From Pyrocephalus nanus (taxonomy: Eukaryota; Chordata; Aves; Passeriformes; Tyrannidae): a stretch of DNA of 64,000 nt. Where the stretch lies: NCBI GenBank assembly GCA_038380795.1, contig CM076260.1, forward strand, positions 83,505,843 through 83,569,842, given 5' to 3'. The notes beneath the pieces were generated by a model. That model searched no databases. It saw only the letters and a list, made by a program, of their open reading frames with translations, and was not told the origin of the DNA. Position numbers and translations under genes: made by a program. Shown here one piece after another: positions 45,044 through 56,536 of the stretch; positions within the stretch are counted from its first letter, which is position 1, and every line of letters begins with the position of its first letter.

Positions 45044-48000
45044 ATGTCGGGGGGCCGGGAGCGCGTGGTGGCCCTGGTGGACATGGACTGCTTCTTCATG
45101 CAGGTCGAGCAGCGCCTCGACCCGCAGCTGCGCGGCCGCCCCTGCGCCGTAGTGCAGTACACCGAGTGGCAGGGCGGCGGGTAGGTCGGCGGGCCGGCCG
45201 CGGCGACCCCGGCTCCTTGCCCGGCGTCCCGCCGCTCCTGCACTGCCCCTCCGTGTCTCTGCAGGATCATCGCCGTGAGCTACGAGGCGCGCGCCTTCGG
45301 CGTGTCCCGCGGGATGTGGGCGTCGGAGGCGCGGGCGCTGTGCCCGGAGCTGGCGCTGGCGCGGGTGCCGCAGGCGCGGGGCAAGGCGGACCTCACCCGG
45401 TGAGAGCGGGAGCGGGGCGGCGGGGGCGGCGGGGGGCTCCTCCCGGCGTGGGGCGGCGGCTGAGCCCGTGCCCGCCGCCCGGCAGGTACCGGGATGCGAG
45501 CGCGGAGGTGATGCAGGTGCTGTCGCGGTTCGCCGCCATCGAGCGCGCCAGCATCGATGAGGCGTACCTGGACCTGACCGACAGCGCCCGGGACCGGCTG
45601 CGTGCTCTGCGCGGCGGGGCCGTGCCCGCAGCGCTGCTGCCCAGCACCTTCGTGCAGGGACTGCCGGCAGACCCCGGCCCCGAATCCGGCGGGAAGGGTA
45701 CGCACCCGGACCCGCTTTGCTTTGAGGCTGCACAGCGCAGCGAGAAATGAGCGCAGTGCCCCTTTGTGCCCTCCCGTCCCCCCTCGGTCCCCGTCCCCCC
45801 TCGGTCCCCGTCCCCCCTCGGTCCCCGTCCCCCCTCGGTCCCTATCCCCGCTGTGCCCCCCTCCGCCCCCGTGCCCCCCTCCGCCCCCGTGCCCCCCTCC
45901 GCCCCCGTGCCCCCCTCTGCCCCCGTTCCCCCTCTACTCCCTTTCTCCCTCCGCCCCTGCTGTCCCCTGTGTTCTGTCCTCTCCTGCTCCATCGGTAACC
46001 TCCCTGTGCCATCAGCAGAGGCAGGGCTGTTTTATCTCCCCCCGAAGCAAGAGGGTGGTAAATGGGGTCTGTGTTTTCCCCAGTGCATGGATTTTAAGGT
46101 GCCTGCTTCTCCTCCCTGTGGTTGGCATGCAGTTACAGAATCCGCTGGCTGCTGGCTGGGGCTGGTTGATGCTACTGGCTCAGCGAGGAACACCCATGCT
46201 ATGTCCCCTTGTGATCCCCTTTGTGTCCCTTTTCTAGAGGAGCTACGCCAACGTGGCTTGCAGGAGTGGCTGGCATCGCTGTCTTTCGATAACCCTGATT
46301 GTCCTGACCTGCAACTGACCATGGGGGCAGTGATTGTGGAAGAAATTAGAGTGGCTGTCGAAGAAGCCACTGGATTCAGGTGTTCAGCTGGCATCTCGCA
46401 CAACAAGGTAGGTGCATAACACATCAGCCTGATTTCTTATGAGTAGCAGAGTCAAAATATGCTGTAGATGCTCTCCTATACACACGAGTCTCCTATAGAA
46501 GATGAGCCAAGTGGGGAATGCAACCCAGTGTGATCATACCTTCAGGGAAATTATAGGACATCTGGAAGTGAGAGAAGTTGTTTTCCAAGAGATGTGGTCT
46601 GTCATTTACTGCCTGGATTCCTGGTGTACCCTAATGAGTGAGCTCACTAGGGAAAAAAAGGGATTTAAGTCCCCCAGAAGTGTTTTCTATAAAAAACCCC
46701 ACAAGCTTAAGGCAGGTAATCTCCACCTTGAGTTTCTGGCAGCCGTGGCTGTAGCCAGAGAATGTTTTTTACTGACACAAATTCCCACCAACTCAGAAGA
46801 AGAGCAGCACCAGTTTGGGGCTCTGAGGTGGGCTGGGTTGCTTTTCCCCTTTCTGGTCAGTCGTTCTGTACCCTGCTGGCCACACTTTAGGTACTGCTTG
46901 GCCAGCTGCTGAGAGCAGCCACAGGAGCACTTGGTGCATGACAGCAGCTGCAGAAACAAACGGACTTGATGCTGCAGCTACAGAGGGTTTCCTGTGGGGT
47001 GAAGCGCTGGGTGGTTTGCTGAGAGCACCTCTTTCATTCTGCAGAAAAGGAGCCTATCTGTATAGGTGTGACTTTAAAAATGTAGGCTCTGACAAAAAAA
47101 AAAAAAAAAAAAAAAAAAAGAAAAATAAAGGCTAAACAGATGCTTTGGAGTTTAAAGAAGATAAATTTAATCTCAAGACTGCTGCAGAAACAACTGGAGC
47201 TATTCCCAGGAATTGTACTCTGCTATCCCTGAAGAACTGTGTATCTGCAGCAGCAGCACAGTGCAGAGATTACCAGAGCCTACAGGTGGCTGTGCAGAAC
47301 TTGCCAACGTGCTTCCACAGCCAGCTCACCCCTGTAGGTACAAACTTGCAGAAGGAAACAAAACAAAGTGCTGGGGGCTCTCAGCAAACCACCCAGCATT
47401 TCACCCCGCAGGAAACCCTCTGTAGCTGCAGCATCAAAGTCCGTTTATTTCTGCAGCTGCTGTCATGCACCAAGTGCTCCTGCGGCTGCTCTCGGCAGCT
47501 GGCTGAGCATCACCCAAAGCACGGCCAGTGGGAAACACACTGGCTGACCAGAAAGGGGAAAAGCAACCCAGCCCACCTCTGTGCCCCAAGCTGGTGGTGT
47601 TCTGCCTCCAAGTTGGTAGGAATTTGTGTCAGTAAAAACCATTCTCTGGCTACAGCCACTGTTGCCAGAAACTCAGGGTGGAGATTACTTGCTTTAAGCC
47701 TATGTTCTTTCTGCAGAAAACTCTGCCAAGGGAATTTTCATCCCAGTGAGGTAACTTGTTAGATGGAGTACATCAGGAACCCAGCTGATACGTGAGACCA
47801 GTCAATTGAGCTTTTTGGAAGCATGTGGAGGATAATGGTGTGGTTTTATCAAGAACTACTCATGCCAAACTGATTTATGTGCCCTGTTAGACAGGATATG
47901 TGGCTGAATGTTCAGGGGAGACTGCAGATGTGAGGTGTTAACCTAACACACCTCATCCTGAGCTGCATAAGATGATGACACTGTAGCAAAACATGACATA

Positions 48001-51000
48001 ACTGAGGTTGTCTAAAGGGCATGCATGTAGCTGAAGAAAATCTTACTGTTTCCTGTAATGATTTTGTTCAGTGAGTTGCACTTAAATTGGGATGTTTGGA
48101 GTGGGATCCTGGGGGGGATGTGTCCGAGGTCTGCTAAGAGCCAGTATTTTCACTGAAGCCTACAGAGAAGGAACGGCTGTATGAATTCAGGTGATGCTAA
48201 GCACAGATGGAGCTCAGGGCTTGGGCTGTCAGAGTTCTGAGGGATTAAATTAGAGTTGAAAATTCTGGGCTTGAGAAAGCCCAGAAGTTGTCTGAAATCA
48301 CCAAACAGTGCTTCATGTGGTCCTCATAGACTTTTTGTGGTTTATAGAAAAAAAAGCAACCAGCAGGCTTTTGGCTATGTCACAGTAAGTCAGGAGGTAC
48401 CCTGGAGTTATTGTGGACAAGCAGCAGGATGAATCACTAATACTAGTGCTCTTGCAGAAACAGCAAATCCTGTTTCAGCATGTGTGGTTTACAGAAGGTG
48501 TCAGAAAAAGTAAATTATTTCTCCCTGTGAAGTCTCAGTGATTGATTCAGCTTGCAGCATTTACTTTATGAACAGTGTGGGTAAACTTGGAAGAGTGTCT
48601 GGTGAAACAAGAAAAAACAGTAACTGGACATCTGAAAAGGAATCTACTTTTTCTAGAAAAGAGTTTAAATGAATGTCAGCCTGAAAGACAGGCTATTAAT
48701 AGAAGTCATAGTTCAATGAGCAGGCAAGAAATCTTGCTTACTTATAGGATGTGTGGCAAAGCAGTGAAAGAGGAAGTTATTAGACTTGCTCAAAAAAAGC
48801 CCAAACACCCAATTAAACATATTTCAAGCTGGTCTGTGTATTCTTGATCCTGTGGTAGCTTAGAGTGGGAAGGGGAATTGTGTGGCAGATAGGTTGGAGA
48901 ACGTCCCTTCCAGGCTAGCAGTTTTGCATATTTCAGATTTCCTTTTGTGGACCTTGCAGAGAGAAGATTAAAATAGTGACATCGAGAAAAAGCAAGATAA
49001 GCACAGAAGAAGAAGGGGCAAGACACAGTGAGAGACATAGCCTGGGGAGGATTATGGGGATGCTGTGGAGGCTCTAGCATGCTTGTCTGATGGAAAACCA
49101 AGCCAACCAGAACAGGTGATAGACTGAGATCCCCTAAGCTGCCTGGAGCCGGAGTCCAGCCCTTTGCTGAGATAGAAGTCTGGCACCAGCTTTGCTTTCA
49201 GAGTACCCAGCCAGTGCATGTCGCCTCCTGAGGTGGATAGTGCCTGGCAACAAGCAATGGTGTTCTTCAGTCTTCCTAGCAGTTATCCCATGGCAGCTCT
49301 TAGAGGTGATGCAGCACAACAGCCGTTGGGTAGGGTCACAGTTAAGTCAGTGCATGGGGTGTAATAACAGGGTTTCCACCCTCTTCTCTGTTACAGACAC
49401 TGGCCAAACTGGCCTGTGGGTTAAACAAGCCCAACCGCCAGACACTGGTGTCGGCACGATTTGTGCCGCAGCTCTTCAGCCAACTGCCCGTCAGCAGCAT
49501 GTAAGTACTGGGGAACTGCCTGCTCTAGTGCAGCTTGGGGCTGTTCCTGGCCACCTCAGCACAGAGCAATTTGATGCTTACTGATAGCAGCCAGCAAAGG
49601 CTTTGAACTCCACAGTATGTGCTCTTCAATGCTTGCAGTAACAAATAGGGGGAATCCTGCCAGTAATCCCTCATGGCTGTAAATGACACTTCAGAAGGAA
49701 GTGTGCTTGGGAGTTGCAGACCTGGTGGTGAAGCAACCACAATCCAGGAGCCCATTAGCAGCCTGTGGGCATCCTTTCCCTGGCTAGGACTGTGCTTGAG
49801 GTGATTGCTGGGGCTCAAAAGTGTAAGCCAGGAGCAACTTGGGGGCAAGGAGGCCATAACTGTTTCCCAATGTGACTGACAGCTGTGCTTCCAGAGAGCA
49901 GGTGTGGTTTGGTTTTGAGCATCCATTGTGCACAAATTACTTGTCCTGGTGTAGGGAAGCATTACCAGCACCACTTGCTCCAGAGAGGAATAGATCCCTA
50001 ATCCTGCTTTCCAGACCTGCACTGCTGTCCTCTGCCTTCAGTGTCTTGCTAGGGATGGAGGGGGCTGTGTCTGGGAAAGGGTCCTGTCTGTGTAGGAGGA
50101 AGCAGGCCACATGTCAGGCATTCTTCAGAACATTGTTTGGGATCCCTTTGTGAAGATGGAGCTGAGGGAGAAGCACTAAAATAGGGTGAGCCAAGGAGCA
50201 ATTCCTACCTCAATTCCTGTATGTCCTTTTACTATGAGCAGAAGAGAGCTATTAGGTGCCAAAAGTTCCCTTTTGTCCTGCTAGTTCTTGACTGCTTCTA
50301 GCTGTCCAGATTTAGGAACAGCAGCTGCAAGAAGACTGCTCATAGTCTCTGCAAGATGCTTCATTTCAGTTTTCTCTTCTTCCTTTCTCTGCCGTAGCCG
50401 CAACCTGGGAGGCAAGCTTGGCACTGCTATCACAGACATCCTGGGAGTAGAGTACATCGGGCAGCTGACACAGTTCAGTGAGGCTGAACTCCAGACTCAC
50501 TTTGGAGACAAAACTGGGTAATGATAAACCACTCACCACAACTTGGCAGGAACTGAGACTTCCTTTCGGTCACAGGTGGTTCTGCTGTTATTAGGAAGGT
50601 TGGAAGGTAAATCTTCAGTGACACCTCTGAGAAGCACTGGTCTGGCAGGCCCACAATGGATTTCCAGTCTCACTTCTCCCAGGCACCCTCCTCAGGATAA
50701 TGTTTTGCCTGTCAACCAGCTCCTCAGCCTTCCTGTACAGAGTCCAAGGATGGGGCAAAGCTGTGGAAGGGCTCCCAGCAGGCTGGGAAGAGGGGAGTCT
50801 TGACAATCCCATTACAGAGGAAGTTACAAGGCTAGACTGGAGCCTGAAACACCACTTCTGGGTCCAGAGCAGCAGTTGGGGTGCCCTGCAGACTGGTGAA
50901 CTCTTGCCACTTCAAGAAGAGGTGGAGGAGTTGTGCTGACAGGCACTTGTGGCCTGAAGGAATCCTGCCTGTTCAGCTGTGGCTGCAACTGCAGAGCTGA

Positions 51001-54000
51001 GGATGAGAGGCAGAGTCACAGTTTGCACAGAGCTGAAAGTGTGGCTCAGCAGAAGGCTGATGTGCTGCCCGGTGATGCCTGCCTGTCTGTAGCTGCCTTC
51101 ACTTTATGCTTTCTTTGTGGCTTTCAGGTCCTGGCTCTATGACTTGTGCAGAGGAATTGAAGAGGAACCTGTCAAAAACCGGTACCTGCCCCAGTCTATT
51201 GGCTGCAGCAAGAATTTCCCTGGGAGGGCAGCCCTGGCCACGCAGAAGGCGGTAGGAGAAGCCTACATCTAGCTTGGCTTTCACATTAGAGATGATAACA
51301 CTAAAAACTGGGACTAGCTTGCAAAACTGCTGCTTTTGTGTGTAATTGTGCCCTGAAACTGAGGGAAGATGCACTTTACCTATTAGATGGGGTGAGATTC
51401 CCACTGAGCTGTAGGAAGATAGAAAGAGAAATCCAGGACAGAGAACTCAGATTACCTGGCAAAGTGTAAACACTGCAAGGCTTGTGTGGTATCTACAATG
51501 CCCTTGTCTGCAGTGTTGAATCCTCAGCTGGACCGATTTCTCCAAAAGTACTACAGATGTGATAGTCAGAAAAGTACTACTACTTGTGATAGTCCATGTC
51601 CATTCCAGTCTGATCCCCCTCCAGCGTTCCCCAGTGTGGGGAGTGTTGCTCTTGTGTTGTGGCAATGCTGTGAGCAGAGGCCCAACCTGTCTGTTACCAC
51701 TGTTTTGCCCAGGTGCAACACTGGCTCCTGCAGCTGGCCTTGGAGCTGGAATCCAGACTGAACAAGGACAGGAGCCAGGTAAGGAGGGGAGACAGAGACG
51801 GGGAGCCACACAGTGTGTTTGCACCGTGAGTGGTTTCCAGGAGGTTGAGGGGGGTATGTGGCAAGAGAGGAAATCTGCTTGCCCACAGATGTGTGCCTGT
51901 GTGCTGAAGTGTGCAGGAGCATGGCTGGAAGGATGGTTTTGCCCCAGAACACTGCAGGGCTAAGCTGGAGCCTTGTCCTGTCCTTTAGGATGCAGGGACA
52001 TGAAAGCTGCTGCACCTTCCTCCTGGCACGCTGCTGCTCCGCTGCAAGCCCTGTGCTGACGCAGCTGTGCCTGTGGGTTGTGGGAGGAAGCTGTATGCTC
52101 CAATCTGGATGGTGGGCTGCAGGCCAGGGAGAGAGTAATCCTCCAGCTTTGGCACTGCAGCCGTGCCAGGAAAAGTGGTGCAGCTGCCTTTGAGGGAAAG
52201 CAAGGCTTCCCTCAAATGACCGCTTCCCATCCTGTGTGGCACAGCTGTACAAGCACTGCTGTTGTGCGTCCCATTCCTTGGCGATCAGGCCGAGCAGAAC
52301 GCTCTGTCCCTCCACACTGTCGGGCGGTCCCCGCGGCTGTTCCTGCCCCTTCCTGCAGGAGTCGCTGGAAGCACAGCTCAGCTCAGCTCTGCTCTGCTCT
52401 GTTCTCGCTGCAGAACCACCGTGTGGCCCGGCAGCTGATGGTGGTCATCCGCCAGCAAGGGGACACCCGCTTGTCGCGCCTCTGCGCCCTGTCCCGCTAC
52501 GACGCGCAGAAAATTTGCAACGACGCCTTCGCCCTCATCCAAAACTGCAATGCAGCTGGGGTGCACCAGGCAGCATGGTGAGTGTGGGACAGAGTGGGCC
52601 ACCTCCCTTGTCAGGGTTAGTTTAGCTGTGGGAGGTGCTGGCTGAGCCAGAGACCTGTGGGAGTTACGCTGAGGGGCAGGAAAAGTGATTCCCAGCACCC
52701 TCTCAGTGGTGTGCAGCAACCTCCTATCAGTAGGACAGCTGTGAGAGCCTGGCCTCCTCCTAGCCCCATATGTGGTGAGACACTTCTGTTCTCGGAGCTG
52801 ATGATTGCTACTGGCTGGGGGGTGTCCAGCTGGAGCGAGGCTATCCTGGCGCTGCTGGGCTGGAGAAGCCTTGCTCTCTTACCCTAAGGACAAAGGTGTT
52901 TTTGGGAGCAGGCTGTTGGGGCAGAAAGGAAAGCGAAAGTACACAGCTCCTATCTTCAACATTCCTTCCTTCCTTCTGCTCTGCTGTGAAGGCAAGAAGG
53001 TCCTGTCTGTTAGATTCTGACAAGGTTGCTGCTCTCTTAGGCCCCTCTTGTCTCACAGCAACTCTGGCTGTCGTGGTCTGGAAGTCCAGGCTGGCAGTTG
53101 GCTGCCCCTGCTCTAGTGCCCTTTCCTTTGGGAGTTGCTGTTCTGGGAAAAGGTTGTCTGCTCTGCCCAATGCAGCCTGCTATGTCTGTTCTGGAGGTAG
53201 CAATACTAATGTTTTGTCAGAGGAAACATCTCTCCCACCTCTTGCCAGATACTACAGTTCCCCCCTCTGTGAGTGTTTTATGTTGCTTGAAGTCTTACCT
53301 CAAAAGACTTCTTGCTTCCCAGGCTGGTGTCTGAGCTGATGTTGGTCTGTCCTGGGCAGGTCTCCACCACTGATATCAGTGCATCTCTCAGCAAGCAAGT
53401 TCTCGGAGCCTGTCACCCTCTCTGCAGGCATCGCCACCTTCCTGACGGGTGATACCCAGCCTGATGGCACTGCCACCACGAGCCAAAACACCACATCTTC
53501 TTCTGGGAGGGCCAGGGTCAAGTTCTTTAGAAGCCCAAGCAAAGAGCTTAAGCAGAGGCCAGCTAATGCTATTGAGTCATTCTTCCAAAAGGCAGCAGAA
53601 CGGCAGCCATCACAAGCAGCAGCAACCGGCTTGCCCACTGCTACCACTGCAGAGTCATCTGTGCCCAGCTCCCCAGAGCACCAGGAGAGAGCTGGTGTCA
53701 GACTTGCCTCTGTGCAGTGTGACCTGGAGTCCCCTGTGAAGCAGAGTCCCAGCGATGCCAGCCCTACTTCTCCTAACAGGAGGCTTCCTTGTGAGAAGCT
53801 GCCATCAGATGCTATACAAACACCCTCAACTCCACCCAGCTCCAGGACCCTTCTGAAATTACAGCCAGCTGTGGAGGGAAATGAACAGAATTTGCCACCC
53901 TCTCCTGAGCTTGTCTCGCTACCTCCTGCCTCGCCAGGAGACCAGCAGTGCTGTGAAAAGTGTGGCCAGCTTGTGCTGGTGTGGGAATTCCCAGAGCACA

Positions 54001-54215
54001 TGGACTACCACTTTGCTCTGGAGTTGCAAAGTTCCTTTCTGAAGCCCAGTGCTCCCATGGCTCCAGCAGCAGCTCCCAACCCACAGGCTGAAGGTTCCAG
54101 GTCTCCTGCCAAGGCGAAGAGCAAGCCCAAAACTCCAGCAGGACCTAGTGCAAAACGACCCAAAGAAGGTGTGACAAGAACTTTAGATTTTTTCTTTAAG
54201 CGCTTACCTCCATAA
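45044..54215 (+). CDS. POLH: POLH, DNA polymerase eta (Y-family translesion polymerase)
   Basis: Ten coding exons: 45044-45180, 45265-45399, 45486-45697, 46238-46407, 49397-49500, 50398-50517, 51128-51251, 51713-51778, 52414-52577, 53360-54215. They join in frame into 695 aa (human 713). The enzyme copies past UV cyclobutane dimers in the nucleus. Catalytic carboxylates are kept: D13 in VALVDMDCFF and D115/E116 in ASIDEAY. SYEARAFGV, CSAGISHNK, LACGLNKPNRQTLVS and IGCSKNFPG are standard Y-family blocks. The last exon encodes the whole regulatory tail: a REV1-interaction-like KFFRSPSK, an internal PIP-like IESFFQKAAERQ, a UBZ zinc finger with C609, C612, H624 and H628 (same spacing as human), a basic segment, and a terminal PIP-like TLDFFFKRLPP. 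The tail outside these motifs is poorly conserved, as usual. Introns 1 and 2 are 84 and 86 bp; intron 4 (3.0 kb) carries the inverted repeat. Confidence 0.97.
45775..45926 (+). repeat. GC-rich minisatellite in POLH intron 3
   Basis: About four copies of a 17-base unit (CCCCCTCGGTCCCCGTC) are followed, after a short interruption, by about four copies of a related 18-base unit (GTGCCCCCCTCCGCCCCC). The run is almost free of A and strongly C-biased on the plus strand, so POLH transcription yields a C-rich RNA and the template strand is G-rich. Confidence 0.9.
46607..47092 (+). repeat. Left arm of a long inverted repeat in POLH intron 4
   Basis: This segment is the reverse complement of 47,275-47,792. 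Landmarks shared in order are TTCCTG-TGTAC, CTCACT-GGGA, GTTTTCT, TAATCTCCACC, TGGCTGTAGCCAGAGAATG, TGGGCTGGGTTGCTTTTCCC, AGGAGCACTTGGTGCATGAC, GGTGGTTTGCTGAGAGC and, at the inner end, TGTAGGCTCTG. By eye the best 150 bases agree at roughly nine in ten positions; the outer and inner ends are more diverged. The arm ends directly in the 26-A run at 47,094. Confidence 0.9.
47094..47119 (+). repeat. Poly(A) run of 26 bases
   Basis: An uninterrupted A26 immediately follows the left arm of the inverted repeat. It is then followed by G and AAAAATAAAG. It sits in the spacer (47,093-47,274) between the two arms. Confidence 0.97.
47275..47792 (-). repeat. Right arm of a long inverted repeat in POLH intron 4
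   Basis: This is the partner of 46,607-47,092 in opposite orientation. It is about 30 bases longer: towards its inner end it contains sequence (around 47,285-47,340) that has no counterpart in the left arm. It carries no intact reading frame or known transposase feature that I recognise. Confidence 0.88.
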
Positions 54216-54234
54216 CTCCCAGCCAAATTGGCTG

Positions 54235-54308
54235 TTTTTAAAGAATCGGTGCTTTTATAGAATCGGTGCTTTTAAAGAATCAGTGTTTTCAAAGAATTGG
54301 TGTTTTTA
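54235..54308 (+). repeat. POLH: Short tandem repeat in POLH 3' UTR
   Basis: About four imperfect copies of a ~19-20-base unit, core AAGAATCGGTGCTTTTA, begin about 20 bases after the POLH stop codon. Variants include AGAATCAGTGTTTTC and AGAATTGGTGTTTTTA. Confidence 0.88.
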
Positions 54309-54361
54309 ATCATGGTTAAAAGTTTTTATACTGCCTGTCAAGTTTTAATGCAGAAAAGTCT

Positions 54362-54367
54362 AATAAA
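54362..54367 (+). terminator. POLH: POLH polyadenylation signal (AATAAA)
   Basis: A canonical AATAAA lies ~150 bases after the stop codon, giving an unusually short 3' UTR if it is the main site. Confidence 0.75.
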
Positions 54368-54389
54368 TTATCTCTACTCTGCGTCTAAG

Positions 54390-56510
54390 AGGAACTGGAA
54401 CCTTGTGAATTGTGTATGATGTTAGATGTACCCAGTTTAGCTGGTGGCAGCTAGCTTGCCTCTGCCTGCTTGGTGCTACTAGAAGCTGCGTTGTACTCTC
54501 ACCTACATCTCTTGCCATAGGGATTTCCATAGCATCACTGCTCAGTAATTCTGTTCCTCCTGTAAAAGGCAGCCACTGTAAGCACAATGGCTTATCCCAG
54601 GGAATCTCCAGCCAAGCACAGGCTTGAACTCCTTTCCAATCACTCAGTGCGAAAGCTTCACCTCGTGGTGGTTCTTCTCTGGCTGCAGTTGCAGGCCTCG
54701 CCTTACTATATAACTTATATATGTGGTAGATTAGCCCTGTGGTTCCTTCTCCCCTCTCTACCTGGAAGACACTGATTTTTATTCCCTCCCTTCTGCCCCC
54801 CAGCATTTTTGTTATAAATGGTTTCGCAATTTCCTCTGTGTAGCAGTCTACTGCATGATGCTTATCACCAGCTCAGGAGCACACAAGACTACTGCCGTCA
54901 TATGATTTGAGGAAGCAGTAGCTGCCCAGGCATACTTTTTGGTGGGCTTTTGGAAATCTTGGTTTTAATTCCTAATAGTTGCTATTGACACATAAACAGT
55001 CTACTGCTGGAGTCCTCATGGAAGGGATAGAAAACATGCCAGAGTCACACAGCCCACTGTGAAAGCTCTTCTCTGCCAAAGAAAGAGTATAGAACCACAT
55101 TTTCCTCCTTCCCAGACTCTTGAGTGATACTAGATGCAACTTGTTGACAGGTACCTGTTGTGAGTGTGCTCTGCCAAGTGACTCGTTCAGCTCTCTGGGC
55201 CACAGTTCACATCCCAGTGGCTGCCCCAGCGCCCCACAAATTGCACCAACCAACAAAGCAGAACACTGTGGAAGGGACAAGCAGGCAATGAGAGAGGGTG
55301 AGGCAGGCTCCAGGGCAAGGGCGGTGCTTGCCCTCAGCTGCCTGGCAGGGCTCAGCTCTGTGCTACACCACAAGCTGCCTGGAGCCTGCCAGAAGTACTG
55401 CTGCCAATAATTTGAACTTGGCTCCTGGGGAAGGGGGAAGGAACGTGCCACGTCAAGGCAGCAGTGGGTGGGGTTAGGAAACACATTGCAGGGAGTTTCA
55501 TCAGCTGCAGGCTTCCCTTCCCCCGGGGAAGGGGGGAAGAGAGCCTTTGAGGCAGCAAATAATGATGCAAACTGCAGCTCTATTTGCATGTGCTGTTTTC
55601 TGGGCTGTACCATCCTAATTCCAGCTGTTGAGCTGCTCTCTCCTTCCCTCTGAGAGCCTGTGCTGGGAAGCTGCTACATTACTGGGGGAGGGGCGGGGTG
55701 TGTCTAATACTTGACAACATAATTGTGAGATTTCAAGAAGCACAAGAAGCTCATTCTGGTGCATGCAGCTCTGCTCGTAATCAGCAGAGGAAGGAATTAT
55801 GGAGTCACTCCCACTAATGACAATCCTAACATTGCAAAGTGACAAGTTTCCTTAAGTCCTCACATAAAGAGAAACAGTAACCAGTCTAGCAAGATTGCCT
55901 CATACTCCTGTGACAGTGGCACGACTCATTTCCCAAGCGTCTGGCAGGACTGGACTCTGCAGATGCCACTACCTGACACAAAAACAAGTTCAGAAGAGGC
56001 AAATCCCTTCAGCGACACAAGTACCCTCCACAGGGAAGCCTTCCTGCCTCTGCTTTGTCCCAAGGGAACAACCTGTTCTTATAGAGAAGGCAGTCGCAAA
56101 CCCCTTGATAAGGTCGCAGCTATTTTAAAAACAAACCACCCAGGTTAGACGTGTGCCCTAGAAAACATCTCTTTAATTAGGCTCGGGGGGGGGGGGGGGG
56201 GAATTTGTGACTGCGAGGAAGCTCTCACCACAGCCGGTTCCGCCCACAACAGCCCGAAGTGCTGTGCTCAGGGTGACGTGGCTGCCTGTCACCTCAGGCT
56301 GCACGCCCAGGCTTACTCAGATAAGCCGGGAGCGCAGGGTTGTAAACAGCGGCGTGCATGCATTCCTTCCACTCCACGGAGTGGTATTTATAGGACCGAA
56401 TGCAGGAAGCTAAGGAACGGCTGAAGGGTAGCCATCTCCAACTGTGATTCAGCTCCAAGGGCAGCAGGGTAAGGGCCCAGCTCCACCCTCACTTATTGTA
56501 CGACTCAGAC
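54390..56510. other. Intergenic space between convergent POLH and GTPBP2
   Basis: No exon, RNA gene or repeat family is recognised. Features seen are a 17-G run (listed separately) and an octamer ATTTGCAT at 55,582-55,589. Minus-strand open frames up to 213 codons (54,972-55,613) look like chance frames, with no conserved motif. Confidence 0.55.
56185..56201 (+). repeat. G17 homopolymer
   Basis: Seventeen consecutive G residues lie between TTAGGCTC and AATTTGTG. They are intergenic, ~330 bases beyond the main GTPBP2 poly(A) signal and ~1.8 kb beyond that of POLH. The length may be affected by sequencing error. Confidence 0.9.
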
Positions 56511-56530
56511 AGCAAGCTCAATAAAACATC

Positions 56531-56536
56531 TTTATT
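56531..56536 (-). terminator. GTPBP2: GTPBP2 polyadenylation signal (AATAAA)
   Basis: The minus strand reads AATAAA here, ~2.06 kb past the GTPBP2 stop codon, giving a long 3' UTR (about 56,515-58,593). A plus-strand AATAAA overlaps closely at 56,520-56,525. Confidence 0.65.

Noticed and set aside
44171..45184. 337-codon plus-strand frame over the XPO5/POLH promoter
   Set aside because: GC-rich frame running antisense to XPO5 exons 1-2; only its last 45 codons coincide with POLH exon 1.
45393..46419. Long frames on both strands with repeated Gly/Thr/Glu or Pro/Ser units
   Set aside because: These are translations of the GC minisatellite in POLH intron 3 and are not coding.
46607..47792. DNA transposon with long terminal inverted repeats
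   Set aside because: There is no transposase frame, no clear target-site duplication, the arm ends are ragged and the spacer is too short. Inverted duplication or two opposed copies fits better.
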